Source: Pseudoneurospora amorphoporcata (taxonomy: Eukaryota; Ascomycota; Sordariomycetes; Sordariales; Sordariaceae). Taken from it: a DNA stretch of 64,000 nt. The notes under the pieces were generated by a model. It saw only the letters and a list, made by a program, of their open reading frames with translations, was not told the DNA's origin and ran no database searches. The stretch lies in NCBI GenBank assembly GCA_033297205.1, contig MU859073.1:124001-188000 (forward strand). Reading direction: 5' to 3'. Positions 44,201 to 53,505 of this stretch are shown piece by piece. A program made the translations under genes and the position numbers. Position 1 is the stretch's first letter. Every line of letters starts with the position of its first letter.

Positions 44201-44353
44201 CTACGATCTCAAGACGAATACAGACGCAGGGAGCCCGTCAAGAAAGAGGAGAAGAGAAAGAGAGACAAGAAGCAAGAGGATGCAAGGTTGAAAAGGGAGG
44301 CTGAGGAAGCAGCACAGAAGGAGGCGGGGGGAGCAGTAAAGAAGACGGCGTGA
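41252..44353 (+). CDS. Large Q-rich membrane protein with divergent HET-like region
   Basis: Single exon, 1033 residues (1029 from the Met at 41264). Residues 1-185 are Gln/Tyr/Ala/Pro-rich (SQQYGSV, AQQQYYFAQQASQAG, YWQQQLSSS), a prion-like composition. A hydrophobic span lies near 363-380 (LFVVAIPLQVLLALPFLG). Residues about 460-560 resemble the three HET motifs: RYIFISYMWRM for ALSYVWG, FDAYWMDRELV for the Trp-Ile-Asp motif, and WGSRMWTLMEGLLAPG for RxWTLQE. Two more spans follow near 756-775 and 799-816, then a basic/acidic KKEEKRKRDKKQ tail. HET domains drive cell death when non-self hyphae fuse. The match is motif-level only; it could instead be an unrelated fungal membrane family. No signal peptide. 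Confidence 0.8.
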   Translation: MPVEMADSSHAHSQQQSPPNAGSDSQDTDNHGHVYPPPQPLPQPGTVGDATEPTQAFDYQSQQYGSVIDPATLFAQQQYYFAQQASQAGNPSVNSQQAYYAPHPLQQPGWPADPAAINTQLYWQQQLSSSHLAAYSQYNPPYDQQSAPDSIQEVQSPDPQHKQQPLLTSEHVTPRQMPSTQADPQPVVKKSGMRWRRFWPWGKDYMQKFEDNLKDKLSGKSGHKAFRRIYFPSQPGNSQGNGIDVSGESMVVYRIGTAEAEDIDGLGKVHKIDGKLTYVNQFHQRTRKFLDVAVYLSPTRFTPRRLIVQATDHVIKTRSDRGGDWIRTKVRGSVPLVLAMSEWALFPFKTQGFWAKTKGTFRLFVVAIPLQVLLALPFLGDYDNDDEVTDTYTDYPGYYWSWPKYAVNELDMSPVSRETRSEGYKLSLDVTKRASRPRLLYAKVNGEWTIIRGDTYENSARRYIFISYMWRMFPDADGAVKAHNLARRIVEHEGFDAYWMDRELVNKDSGADTDYDVYTLCDTVRGSSKVCLMMDRDGTTQRLDWGSRMWTLMEGLLAPGNITYCFLDAEGRLVTKEIGKVEMTASFWRVPPHIEYTDNMEAVRILAEHYANVLTLSRLELLPATITALSTKDRTEFTGSDLAYAVMGFLHYRIERQDEWTTVFQNLARLSLGNDSDELVERMLCLLPKPSTKDIFETLSERDEYRTFLHQIKPQCQVVGVAHEDETVILDSCRAIHIRWKDFPRATVQRDVGFGKVLAVFFLAFGIWWLTFGIQMSLGYIPYFAGLVTLADKQNGRSYVGWVIAGFFFVGLLLSAPSPFSVRRLYGGTVLKSTPNLVGFEGVMPIAQLEKIIFGNVEGRLTYAPSATPFSREHRENYERRGREPDWIDNPDSALNDLKDKKLLPSDRHQLFTLVDMGELTVTIFAAERPPTVALLCGKEGGMLRAVLCSWRFETDCLYRETVVRMPTRVWEVAEPKGWLKLCLRSQDEYRRREPVKKEEKRKRDKKQEDARLKREAEEAAQKEAGGAVKKTA

Positions 44354-44980
44354 GAGAATGATCATTTGTAAACAACGCCCCATGACGGCGTATTGTATCG
44401 GCGGATATGACCACGGGAAGATTTGCCATTTTGGATGCATTTCACGATACACTTGATGACGATGAACAACAGCAGGGCCGGTTCATATATCTGATCGATC
44501 CATCTAATCTCAGTTCAACACGCATCAACCCGTGAACCGCTCCCACTGATTATGATCATGAGCCCGTTCTTGAGCGAGTGGTTGTCGCACCACTGTGCCG
44601 AGTCCCGTGCCTTTGTGGACACGGATCTTGTCCCGACAATTCCATGAGCAGCTGCAACTACTGCGGCCAGGTACTCCGACTGACGTCGCATTCGGCCCCT
44701 CCCCCGGACCGGCAACACCACATCTGACATGTCCACAAAGGCACCGGACCCCCGGCTAATATGCATAATCCCGCTAAGTCGAATCCAGTATACGCGGCTG
44801 CTTGCCCTCCGAGAATGCCACCTATTCTTAAATTCAGGGACCATTCGACGACAGTCTGAGCACATGACTGTGAAGGGACAATTGTTGATCATCTTATAAG
44901 CTTTGTGTTTCTTGATATCGTAGACTTGATTGAATCATCAAACCTCTTTGCCTGCTAATATACCCTAATCTTTGTTCAAG
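44354..44980. other. Intergenic, no gene seen
   Basis: About 630 bases. The minus-strand frame of 125 codons at 44515-44892 has no domain and no promoter signs. Confidence 0.5.
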
Positions 44981-47279
44981 ATGGCCGTCGCCGCCAAGCA
45001 AAAGACCATCACTTCAGCTCCCCCCAAGAGTTCACTTGCAGGGACAATTCCAACCAAGAAGCTCACGAAGGAGCAACTGTTCAAGACACATGAGGGACAC
45101 ATCAAGACACAAAACGCTACTCAAGCCCCCAATGGTCCCAGAGCAGTGAAGCAGCCAAACGTGGCGGAAGCATACCCTGCTTCTACCAAGTCTATCAAAG
45201 ATCTTGACATCGTATGTTGTTAGCACACAAGTTTTTGTTCTTTCGGTGACACCCGACTAACATTATACTCAGATCCCACTAAGTGAACTCAGCGTAGAAA
45301 CTCATCACTGCGGCAAGGGTCTCATCGTCAAAGTAGCCAGCCCACCGTACATTGGCGCCGGTGCTGTCAGTATCGTCGAGGACCAGTGGGGCAATGTCGA
45401 CAAGCTCGCCATCTACAACCAAGGCGACTCAGCAATCCTCTCGGGAGTTCCCGAGGGCTGCATCGTTGCCGTCAAGGAGCCTTATTACGTTCAGAATGGC
45501 GCAGAGAACGATTTCATGATCTGTGTGGATCACTCGTCTGATGTTATTCTGCTGAGGTTCACAGATCCCATCATCCCAGAACCGTTAAGGCTGGGACCGC
45601 TGTTGAAGTCAGCGGCGGAGTGGAGGACGGCGGGTGATCAGGCATTCTTGGAACGAGATTTCCCTACGGCTGTCTTTTGGTGAGTTACCATACCCTTTCA
45701 GCACTGGTGCCGAGTTCTTCAACTTACAACATGTCCCTAAAATAGCTACACGGAAGCACTAGAAGGATTAGAGGATGAGCTCTTCAAAGCTCCAGTCTAC
45801 ACCAAGCGCGCCGGTGTCAATCTCCTCCTAGGCCGGTACGACGCCGCCAAGTCCGACGCCCTCGCCTCCAGCACCGGTGCTCCTACCGACTGGAAAGCCT
45901 ACTACAACGCCGGCCGCGCCGCCTACGGCCTCTGCGAGTACGCCACCAGCAAGTCGTACTTGGACGAAGCTCTCAAGCTGAACAGCAAAGTCGCCGACGT
46001 GCAGAAGGAATACGAGCGGGTACAAGCCCGCGTCCAAGAAGAAGAAACCGGCAACTACGACTTCACAGCCATGCACGCCTCCCTCAGCCCCACCAACGTC
46101 CACATAGACGCCGGCTCTTTCCTCGCCAACACACGCGTCGCCGACTCCGGTTTCCACGGCCGCGGCCTTTTCGCCGCTAGTCCGCTTAAAGCCGGCGATC
46201 TGGTCTACGTCGAAAAAGCCACTTTGATGCCCAACCAATACGACCCTGCCCGCGCCTCTGCCGCGCTGTACACGCTCATGGTCCGGCAGCTGTGCGATAA
46301 CCCGTCTTTGGCCGATACCGTGCTCAAGCTCTTTCCCGGCCAGCTCCCCTACGAGCGCACCGGTGCCGAAGGCACGCTAGTCGACGGCGTCCCCGTCGTC
46401 GACGTGTTCATGGTCGAGGGGATCCGCACCAAGAACTGCTTCTCCTCCCCTTTGTCCACCTACGACGACACCAAGCCTACTTACAACTCGGCGCGCATGG
46501 CGAAGGGACTTTGGGCGCATTCCAGTTTGATGAACCACAGCTGCGTGCCCAACACTATGCGAAGTTTTGTGGGTGATATGCTCATTTGTCGCGCTACGAG
46601 GGATGTCAGGGAGGGAGAAGAGCTGTTCCAGCAGTATGTACCTGTCCAGACGCTGGTGGATGTGCGCAATAAAGAGTTTGAGGAGGGGTGGGGGTTCGAG
46701 TGTCGGTGTGGGTTGTGTGAGGGGGAACGGCGCAGCGGGGAGGAAAGACTGAAGAAGAGGAAGGAGGCGGTGCTGGCGCTGGAGAAGTTCCTGGATAAGA
46801 AACCCGCGGTCAGTAATGGCAAAGGAACGATCATCGTCCCCGATGCGACGATCAGGACGGTCGATAAGATGATGAGGCAGCTTGAGGAGTTGCATGAGGC
46901 CGAGGTGTATGAAAGCTTGCCTAGGTTGACGCTGGTGTATCCGTGTAATTGGCTGGTGGATGCGCACAGGGCTAAGAAGCAGTGGGGGAAGGTGGTCAAG
47001 TACTCGTTAAAGGTGTTAAGGAACTTTGGGTTTAATGCGGTGCCGAGGGATGATGATCCGGCGAAGCTGACGGTCGATTGGGATCCGAGAGAGATTTATA
47101 CGCAGAGTGGGGAGGTGAGCTTGATGGCGGTTCATGTGGTTGCTTCGTTGAGGAGGTTGGCGGAGGCGTATGCTGCTTTGGGGCATAAGGAGCTGGCGGA
47201 GAGGTGTGTGGAGGCGGCTAAGTTTGGGTATACCATGGTGACGGGGTTTTCGGAGGATGTTGATGCTCTTGGTCAGTGA
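44981..47279 (+). CDS. TPR-SET domain protein (SMYD-like)
   Basis: Three exons, 44981-45211, 45273-45679 and 45746-47279, with GT-AG introns of 61 and 66 bp; 723 residues. The first ATG in frame is at 44981 (MAVAAKQKTITSAPP). Residues about 80-200 form a beta-rich segment, then TPR-like helices (EWRTAGDQAFLERDFPTAVF, LLLGRYDAAKSDALAS, WKAYYNAGRAAYGLCEY). The SET domain has GFHGRGLFAASPLKAGDLVY, LMNHSCVPNTMR and VREGEELFQQYV. A post-SET Cys cluster (CRCGLC) and a helical tail complete it. SET enzymes transfer methyl groups from S-adenosylmethionine to lysine. This arrangement suggests a SMYD-like methyltransferase of histone or other proteins, in cytosol or nucleus. Confidence 0.9.
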
Positions 47280-47337
47280 GATGATGTTGTTGGGGAGGGG
47301 GTTAGGACCGGATGGGGGCGACTGGGCGTTTTATCTA

Positions 47338-47676
47338 CAATACAATACTGGTTTGTTTTGTTAGTTTGGTTCTTCGGGCAAGGGTTGAGCAAGGGAGATT
47401 TGGAGCTCTCATTGGCCTTCAAAAAGAGAAACTGGCCTCCGTTTGAAGTATTATAGGACAATGGCAAGGGTTAAAAACGCCACAGAAGCCTCTTATGCTT
47501 CTCGCCGTCTGCTTTCCGTCTACTCTCAAGGCCTTTGGGGACGAGAAAATATAAGAGAGCAGGCCCTAACAGCACCCATCCGCTCCAAAACCCAAATACT
47601 TTTCCGTTTCCAATGCTTCGAAAGTGGAAATTGGCGTTTTTTGTACCAGACTAACAAACAAACCAGGGTTGGATTG
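47338..47676 (+). mobile_element. MITE copy 2 (TA flanks, Tc1/mariner-type ends)
   Basis: 339-bp element bordered by TA at 47336-47337 and 47677-47678. The left end CAATACAATACTGGTTTG and the reverse complement of the right end CAATCCAACCCTGGTTTG continue into TTTGTTAG-(T/C)TGGT as inverted ends. It matches copy 1 in the same orientation, with a 48-base identical block at 47411-47458. It starts 58 bp after the stop codon of the TPR-SET gene, so it may lie in that gene's 3' UTR. No coding capacity. Confidence 0.87.
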
Positions 47677-48579
47677 TATGGTAAGCATTGGATTTCCGTT
47701 TAACTTCTCAATCGAGTATTTTTTGAACACAACTACTCCTCCCGTTGTCTCAAAGAATTGGCCGTCCAGAGGTCTCGGGTATCCGTTCTCCACGGTCTCC
47801 GGCAAACGCAACTGTGGCGGGTCAGACGGAGAATGACTGCGGCAACGAAAAACAAACAAACCCAGCTGAAAGACAGAGAGCAACGTGACAACAACACACA
47901 GATACCTGTCTAGGCGCACGTTAAACATTCATCTCTTGTGTCACACGTTTGTCCATTTACGGGCAAGCTTGTGTGGGAGATGCGGATATCTTGTTCTATA
48001 TAAATGCCTGTATCATGCCTGGAACTTTATGTGTGATGTTGTGCCAGGGTATCACAGGAGCTCGGCAGTAAGGAACCGAAGGGGTGAGCTTGGGTTCCGT
48101 CGGTGCGACCCGATGGCGTGGTCTAACAAACATTAAAGTCCAACAGTAGAAACGTCAGTAGCACGTCCGCGTCTCTCTTTACTGGATCGCCGAGATAGAA
48201 AGTCTCTAAAAGTAGGCGTACAGTCACGGTTACCCAACGCTTGTCGCTTCTCGTTTGTGGCTATACGTGATTATTATGATCCCTATTACCACGTTTCGGG
48301 TAACTAGGAGCAACCGGTCGGTTAATTCCAACGCCAGTTCTTGTCCGCAAGTCATGTCCAAAAAAAAAAAAAAAAAAAAAGTCTGACAGTTCATATGCCC
48401 CTCCGGGTGCTCCCGCCCCTTTCGTTCTCCAGGTCAACAACTCAAATTTTTCATCTTTCCACAGGGAAAAAGGCACAATGGCTCTACTCACACGCACCGT
48501 ACTCGAAGGCCAGCACCCTTTGAGGTTCTGACGCCCAGTCTTTACCACTCCTGTATCACCACCCACCATCATCACCACA
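47677..48579. other. Intergenic with a 21-base A tract
   Basis: No gene seen between the MITE and the orphan Cys-rich gene. An A21 run lies at 48360-48380, about 200 bp upstream of that gene. Confidence 0.5.
48360..48380. repeat. 21-base A homopolymer
   Basis: Uninterrupted A run in the promoter region of the following gene. Such dA:dT tracts often keep nucleosomes away. Confidence 0.85.
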
Positions 48580-49467
48580 ATGGCCATAATCCCCCACTAC
48601 GCGCTCCCTTCCACCGAGCTCATCATCCCCGACAACCCCTTCCTCCGCGCCGCCAAGCTCGGTTCCGCTCCTCCGGCCCCATCCCACGAAGACCCCGAAG
48701 AACGCCCCCAACTCCGCGTCGCCGCCTTAATCTCCAACCACCGCTGGAAAGCCGGGATCCGCGGCCCCTTGCGCCCGCTTCCTCCGCGCTCCGAAGACGT
48801 CCAGGGCGCCTACTGGTACCACGACTGTCCCTATTTCAAGTCCAAAACGCACTGGGTCGAGCGACCGCTCCACCTGCGTCTTGAACCTTCCTCCACCTCC
48901 GCCGACTTCACGGCCGGCGAGGCCGTTTCTATGGAACTCTGCGATTTGGGGTGCGGCTACCTCGCCCCCCGCGACACCGTCCTCTACAACAGCAAACGCG
49001 TCATGGTCGAGACCCTCGAAGGCTTCAACCTTTTGCCGGGCAGATTCGACGATTGGTTCCTCTCCTGCTGCCAGTGCGGGAACTGGGAGCTGAACCTCCT
49101 GAAAGAACATCCGTCGGCGCAGGATAGCCATGTGAAGAGGAAAGTGGTTGGGTATAATTGCTGTGAACACTGCGAACGGCCAGACGAGAACAGGTGTGAG
49201 TTGTGTTTCAGCCTGACCAAGTACTTGGAGGCAAATTGTTGGCGGAGTGGGGAACCGGTTCCCGGGGGTGTGAAGTGGAGGCATGAGAGGGCGAGGATGG
49301 AGAGGAAGGAGGGGAGGAATGGGAGGAGCAGTAGGGGGGCGAGTACGATGACGGTGACGCCGGGTCCGTTGGCTCTTGCCCCGGTGCCTGTGTCGACTAC
49401 GACGGGGACGGTGTTGGGAACGGTGATGGAGTTTGCTAATGGAGAGAATGAGGGGTGGGTTGGGTAA
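48580..49467 (+). CDS. Orphan protein with paired-Cys, zinc-binding-like region
   Basis: Single exon, 295 residues, starting MAIIPHYALPSTELIIPDNP. No family recognised. Residues about 55-140 hold WKAGIRGPLRP, YWYHDCPYFK and MELCDLGCGYLAP. Residues about 160-210 carry closely spaced Cys (LSCCQCGNWELN, YNCCEHCERPDENRCELC), which could form one or two zinc sites. The tail (after 230) is Arg/Gly then Thr/Val/Pro-rich and probably flexible. No signal peptide. It lies between the two SET-domain genes, but nothing in the sequence ties it to them. A single frame with strong codon order supports a real gene. Confidence 0.75.
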   Translation: MAIIPHYALPSTELIIPDNPFLRAAKLGSAPPAPSHEDPEERPQLRVAALISNHRWKAGIRGPLRPLPPRSEDVQGAYWYHDCPYFKSKTHWVERPLHLRLEPSSTSADFTAGEAVSMELCDLGCGYLAPRDTVLYNSKRVMVETLEGFNLLPGRFDDWFLSCCQCGNWELNLLKEHPSAQDSHVKRKVVGYNCCEHCERPDENRCELCFSLTKYLEANCWRSGEPVPGGVKWRHERARMERKEGRNGRSSRGASTMTVTPGPLALAPVPVSTTTGTVLGTVMEFANGENEGWVG

Positions 49468-50067
49468 TTGGGTTGGCAGGAACCTAAGTCCGGGAGACAG
49501 AAGGTAAACCTTCCTGTGTGCTCTCTTGTTTTCCATTGCTGTTTCCTCTTTTTATACTAGATTGACCTCTCAAAATGGGCAGTGACCACCCAAATTCCCC
49601 AACAACAGTTTGGCATATTTACACCTAGGTGGTTGGTATACAAGCGTGGTTCCTTTTTGTTTACTTCATCCTAATCAGGCACTAAAAATTCAGGGGTTGG
49701 CGGATGACGGGGGTCAGGGGTACACTGACCATATTAAAATGACTTTGATTTACAGAATCTATCCTCCTTTAGGACCGGGACTTCGGTGCAGATATGCTAG
49801 GTCAATAATGCAGCATGATACTCGCTTCGTATAGGTGTCACCACTGTCCTTGGTAACGGCCTTGGCGGAGAATGGTCCTTTTAGGCAAATGTCAAGTGGC
49901 CGAGTGAACATGTTCCATGTCTGCTTCAGCGGCGCTTGAGCTCACACAGGAAGTCTGAAGATAAAATCCCGAGAACTCATGTCAGTACCTACACATTATC
50001 TCAGTAGGTTTGACTCCATCTCGTATCTGAAGCGGAGGATCGGTTAGTATTCTCCCTCGTTATCCTT
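49468..50067. other. Intergenic, no gene seen
   Basis: 600 bases, including the promoter of the second SET gene. No domain-bearing frame. Confidence 0.5.
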
Positions 50068-51254
50068 ATGGATCATGCTGACAGAACTCAGCTCAAAATC
50101 CAGAAAAATGCGTTCTACCGCTCTTTGGTCGGCCATATCCGCCACACTCATCTCAGCATCAAGCCTGCGCCAGACAATCTCCAAGTCCCAGCGCCGTGGA
50201 AGGTCGGAAAATGTGTCAAAGAATGCTGCAACTTTGCCAATCCAAATATCGGCGATGGCCTCGTCCTCATCAGCACCCCCGGAAACATTGACATCCTCAA
50301 TTCTTTCGCCGCCCTCACCAAGCCCAACTCCGAACCACCTCCATTCGAAGTCCGTGAGATCCCCGGTAAAGGTATCGGCCTAATTGCCAACCGGACCATC
50401 CAACGAGGCGAAATAGTCATGCAGTACACTCCCACCTTGGTCGTCCAATTAGGGCCACACATCGACCTCCCCGCCTCAGACCGTGAAGCCTTCTACCAAG
50501 ATGCTGTCAACCAGCTCCCCACCGCTCGGCGGGAAGTCTTCGTGGCTCAGTACGGCAAAGACATCTATACCAAGATCGACCGAAACGCCTTCCGCATGTT
50601 CATCAACGGACAAAATCCCTATTCCGGCCATCTCGATGCTTTTCCGGAGGTGAGCAGGTTGAATCATGATTGCAGACCGAAGTGAGTCTCTCTTCTTCCC
50701 CCTGTGATACTCCAAGTTTGTTTTTTGAAAGGTCTAACATGTGATGAAGCCTCAACTCCCGCATCGAAAACATCACCCACACCACCACCGCCGTTCGCTC
50801 CATCTCCCCAGGAGAAGAACTCACAATCTCTTACATCGACGGTCTCCTCCCTCCTCACTCTCGCCAGGAGCGCTTGGCCGATTGGGGTTTCAACTGCACC
50901 TGCTCTCTGTGCTCCTCTCCTCCTTCAGAAGTCGCCGCTTCCGACGCGCGGATCCGGGCCATCAAAGACTTGGAAGAGGAACTAGACAAAGCCGTTGGCG
51001 GCGGCGATCTAACCACCGAAATGGGTGAAAGACTGGTGAGGTTGTTTAAAGAGGAAAGGCTGGAGACGTATATCGGGCATGCGTATACCAAGGCGGCGCT
51101 GATTTATGCCATGTTTGGGGTGGAGGCGAAGGCGAGGGAGTATGCGGGGCTGGCGGCGGACGCGATGGCGATGGACCTGGGAGAGGAAGCGGGGGATGTA
51201 GTTGCTACCTCTATGAGAGAGTTGGCGGAGAGGCCGGGGCAGCATTGGGCTTGA
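50068..51254 (+). CDS. SET domain protein
   Basis: Exons 50068-50681 and 50750-51254, with a 68-bp GT-AG intron carrying a TCTAACAT branch site; 372 residues. The SET core begins FEVREIPGKGIGLIANRTIQ with RGEIVMQYTP. Then come an inserted helical region, SRLNHDCRPNLNSRIEN (the intron falls inside this catalytic NHxCxPN motif), ISPGEELTISYID and the post-SET FNCTCSLCSS. The C-terminus is helical (LETYIGHAYTKAALIYAMFG). Expected activity: lysine methyl transfer from S-adenosylmethionine; target unknown. The N-terminal 90 residues hold a KCVKECCNFANP segment seen in similar fungal proteins. It resembles but does not duplicate the TPR-SET gene 3 kb upstream. Confidence 0.88.
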
Positions 51255-51655
51255 GAGGTTAGGAACGCGAGGGGGAAGGAGAATGAAAATGTGGAGAAGG
51301 AAGAGGCAAATGAAAAGAAGGAGGAGAGGGAAGTAGTGAAGGATGAGCTCTGAGAGAAGGAGTCTGTTTTTTCCGCAACATGTTTTTGAAGGGTAGGTAG
51401 TAGTGTTTGGTCGTCACTTGACCAATCATTCCTGCCAATGGACCGGACTTCCCCCGCTTTTGAATGATGATATCTCTACTATTAAAAAGCATTTAATGCT
51501 ACTATACGAGAAGGAAAGAAAACCAAAACGTCCACTAAATTCCAAGGGTATAATCCTCCACTGTATGTGTTCCGTCGCGCGAATGTCCAACCTCATCAAC
51601 CAAGACCTCTCAACTCGCAACACAGTCAACTGAGCCTGACTGTCCTTCTCGGACT
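51255..51655. other. Intergenic between convergent genes
   Basis: About 400 bases between two stop codons. No gene seen. Confidence 0.5.
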
Positions 51656-52840
51656 CTACCTCGTCCTCGCAAACTGCACCTCCCTCATCCCCCTTTTATT
51701 CCAAACCGGCCTATCCGAGTGGGCCGCAGCACTCTCCTCCGAGTCCCTGGTATACCCCTTATCCCTCGCCCCATGATGTAGGCGACCCATCGTCTTCCCA
51801 TTTCTATACCTCAACGCCTGGAACACCCACCCCACAAGGGTAATCAACGAGAACCCAACCGCCACCCAAATGAGGATGGTATACCTTGTTCCCGCCTTAG
51901 CACTCAAGCCAATATCCTCTCCGTACTTGTTGGCCTTTGAGGCGGCAATCCGGGACCCGACTGTGGCGAGAATACCGGTGATGAGAACGAGGAAGAAAGC
52001 GATGCTCGAGAGGATGGCGTTGGTGACGAGGGTTAGCCGTTCCTTGCTGCCGAGCAAGAAGATGGCGAGAAGGGAAGCGAGCATGGAGAGACCGGTGAGG
52101 GCGACATCGACGATGAGGATGATAGCGAAGGCTTTGATGACGCGGTTGAGCGTGTCGAAGGCGCTTTGTACTTCATCGTTGAAGCCGATGTCTTCGAGGG
52201 TGAGCTTGAAGGGGCCGACGCGGAGTTCCTTGTCAAGGATGTCGGAGACGTTGAAGCCTGTTGTTTGTTTGTTTGTTAGTAGACGCGTGGGCGAAGCTTT
52301 TGGGCTCTTAACGAAATTGAGGTGCTTACCGTTGGGGAAGGTCTTGATGCACTTAGCGACAGACCTGCCTGCGCCCTTGGCTGTTGGGCTGGGGCTGTAC
52401 CCGCCCTCGCACACTGTTGTGGCATGGAGAGAGTAGAACTCGTGGATGCCCAACTTTTCTGCCAGCTGGTTTGCAATGTCGTTCTCGATATCGCCCAGGG
52501 TGTTCAACAGGTCGTCTTTTGCGTCTTCGACGGCCCCAGTAGCGTCTTCGCAGGCCTTGCTGAGAAAACCTAGCTTCTCACATACTCCATCTGCTGATGA
52601 GCCAGACTGATCACCGCTAAGCTGCTCGTTGATAAGGTTTTGTCCAAGGGTTGATGTGTTAAACTGCAAACTGTTAGATCTCTGGAAGAACCATATGTCT
52701 CGGGGTTGCCTTACAGTGACGATGTCGTAGCTCTCCATGAAGCCTTTACTGGAGCCGGCAACAAGAGCCAGTAAGACTAGCACAAAAGCTACTATGGACG
52801 CTATTACCGGTACGAACGTTGAGGGATGTCGCATCATCAT
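51656..52840 (-). CDS. SUR7/PalI family membrane protein
   Basis: The frame is open for 394 codons, but two stretches look like introns: 52714-52664 (51 bp) and 52329-52258 (72 bp), both GT-AG. Splicing restores YDIVTFNTSTLGQN and TFPNGFNVSDIL, giving 353 residues. The family layout is clear: first span VIASIVAFVLVLLALVAGSS, a large extracellular loop with the Cys pair, then three spans (IIVDVALTGLSMLASLLAIF, AILSSIAFFLVLITGILATV, ILIWVAVGFSLITLVGWVFQ) and a basic tail. SUR7/PalI proteins sit in plasma-membrane eisosome domains or take part in ambient pH sensing. Because both introns are multiples of three without stops, retention would add 17 and 24 residues in the loop. Confidence 0.87.
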   Translation of the reverse strand: MMMRHPSTFVPVIASIVAFVLVLLALVAGSSKGFMESYDIVTVRQPRDIWFFQRSNSLQFNTSTLGQNLINEQLSGDQSGSSADGVCEKLGFLSKACEDATGAVEDAKDDLLNTLGDIENDIANQLAEKLGIHEFYSLHATTVCEGGYSPSPTAKGAGRSVAKCIKTFPNGKHLNFVKSPKASPTRLLTNKQTTGFNVSDILDKELRVGPFKLTLEDIGFNDEVQSAFDTLNRVIKAFAIILIVDVALTGLSMLASLLAIFLLGSKERLTLVTNAILSSIAFFLVLITGILATVGSRIAASKANKYGEDIGLSAKAGTRYTILIWVAVGFSLITLVGWVFQALRYRNGKTMGRLHHGARDKGYTRDSEESAAAHSDRPVWNKRGMREVQFARTR

Positions 52841-53505
52841 GGGCTATTTTATGCTGTAAGAAAGGCGGGCGGCCAAAAAAAAGAGAAAAGAGTTGTCGAT
52901 GACAGATATAACTGCTTAGCAGTGCTGTCGTTGGATATCCCTTTCCAATGAATGAATCAATTCAAGGACGTTCACACTGCGGTTATGGCCCAGAACCGTG
53001 TTGGAGAAAGGTCAGTCAGATTGAAGCATGACGCATCTTGGGAGACACTGTCGATATTATATTCAATACTAACGGTGTGGTTAAAGCCAGCGCGCGCACC
53101 GTCATCCTTGTGACTGATCATCCTTTTTGATGCCTAACCATTACCCGAGGCCAACAATGCCATGATATGTCCCGTGTTGTTATGCTGTAGACCACTTGTA
53201 ACAAGGAAAGGTCAACCTTTTGAGGTTGACACCTTGTTCCTTGTTTCAAGATCGACAACTGAGACACAGGATGGACCCTTCCAATGGACCCTTGGTCAAG
53301 CGCCAGACGTGCGTCATCGTCTGAAATACCGGTGGTACAGGGGTCTGTAGTGGTTGAGAAGCAATTGTTGGTGTGGCTGACGTTTGCCACCAATGACACA
53401 GACCCTGACGCTACTCAACACCACCAGACATCCCTTGTCGAGACAAGAATAAAAGTCTAAGCCTATAACGAACACAGCAACAACGCATCAATTTTCCACC
53501 GTCAG
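52841..53505. other. Intergenic, no gene seen
   Basis: About 665 bases between the SUR7-like start and the NLR stop, both on the minus strand. No domain-bearing frame. Confidence 0.5.

Noticed and set aside
44515..44892. 125-codon minus-strand frame
   Set aside because: No recognisable domain and no support from neighbouring exons or a promoter.
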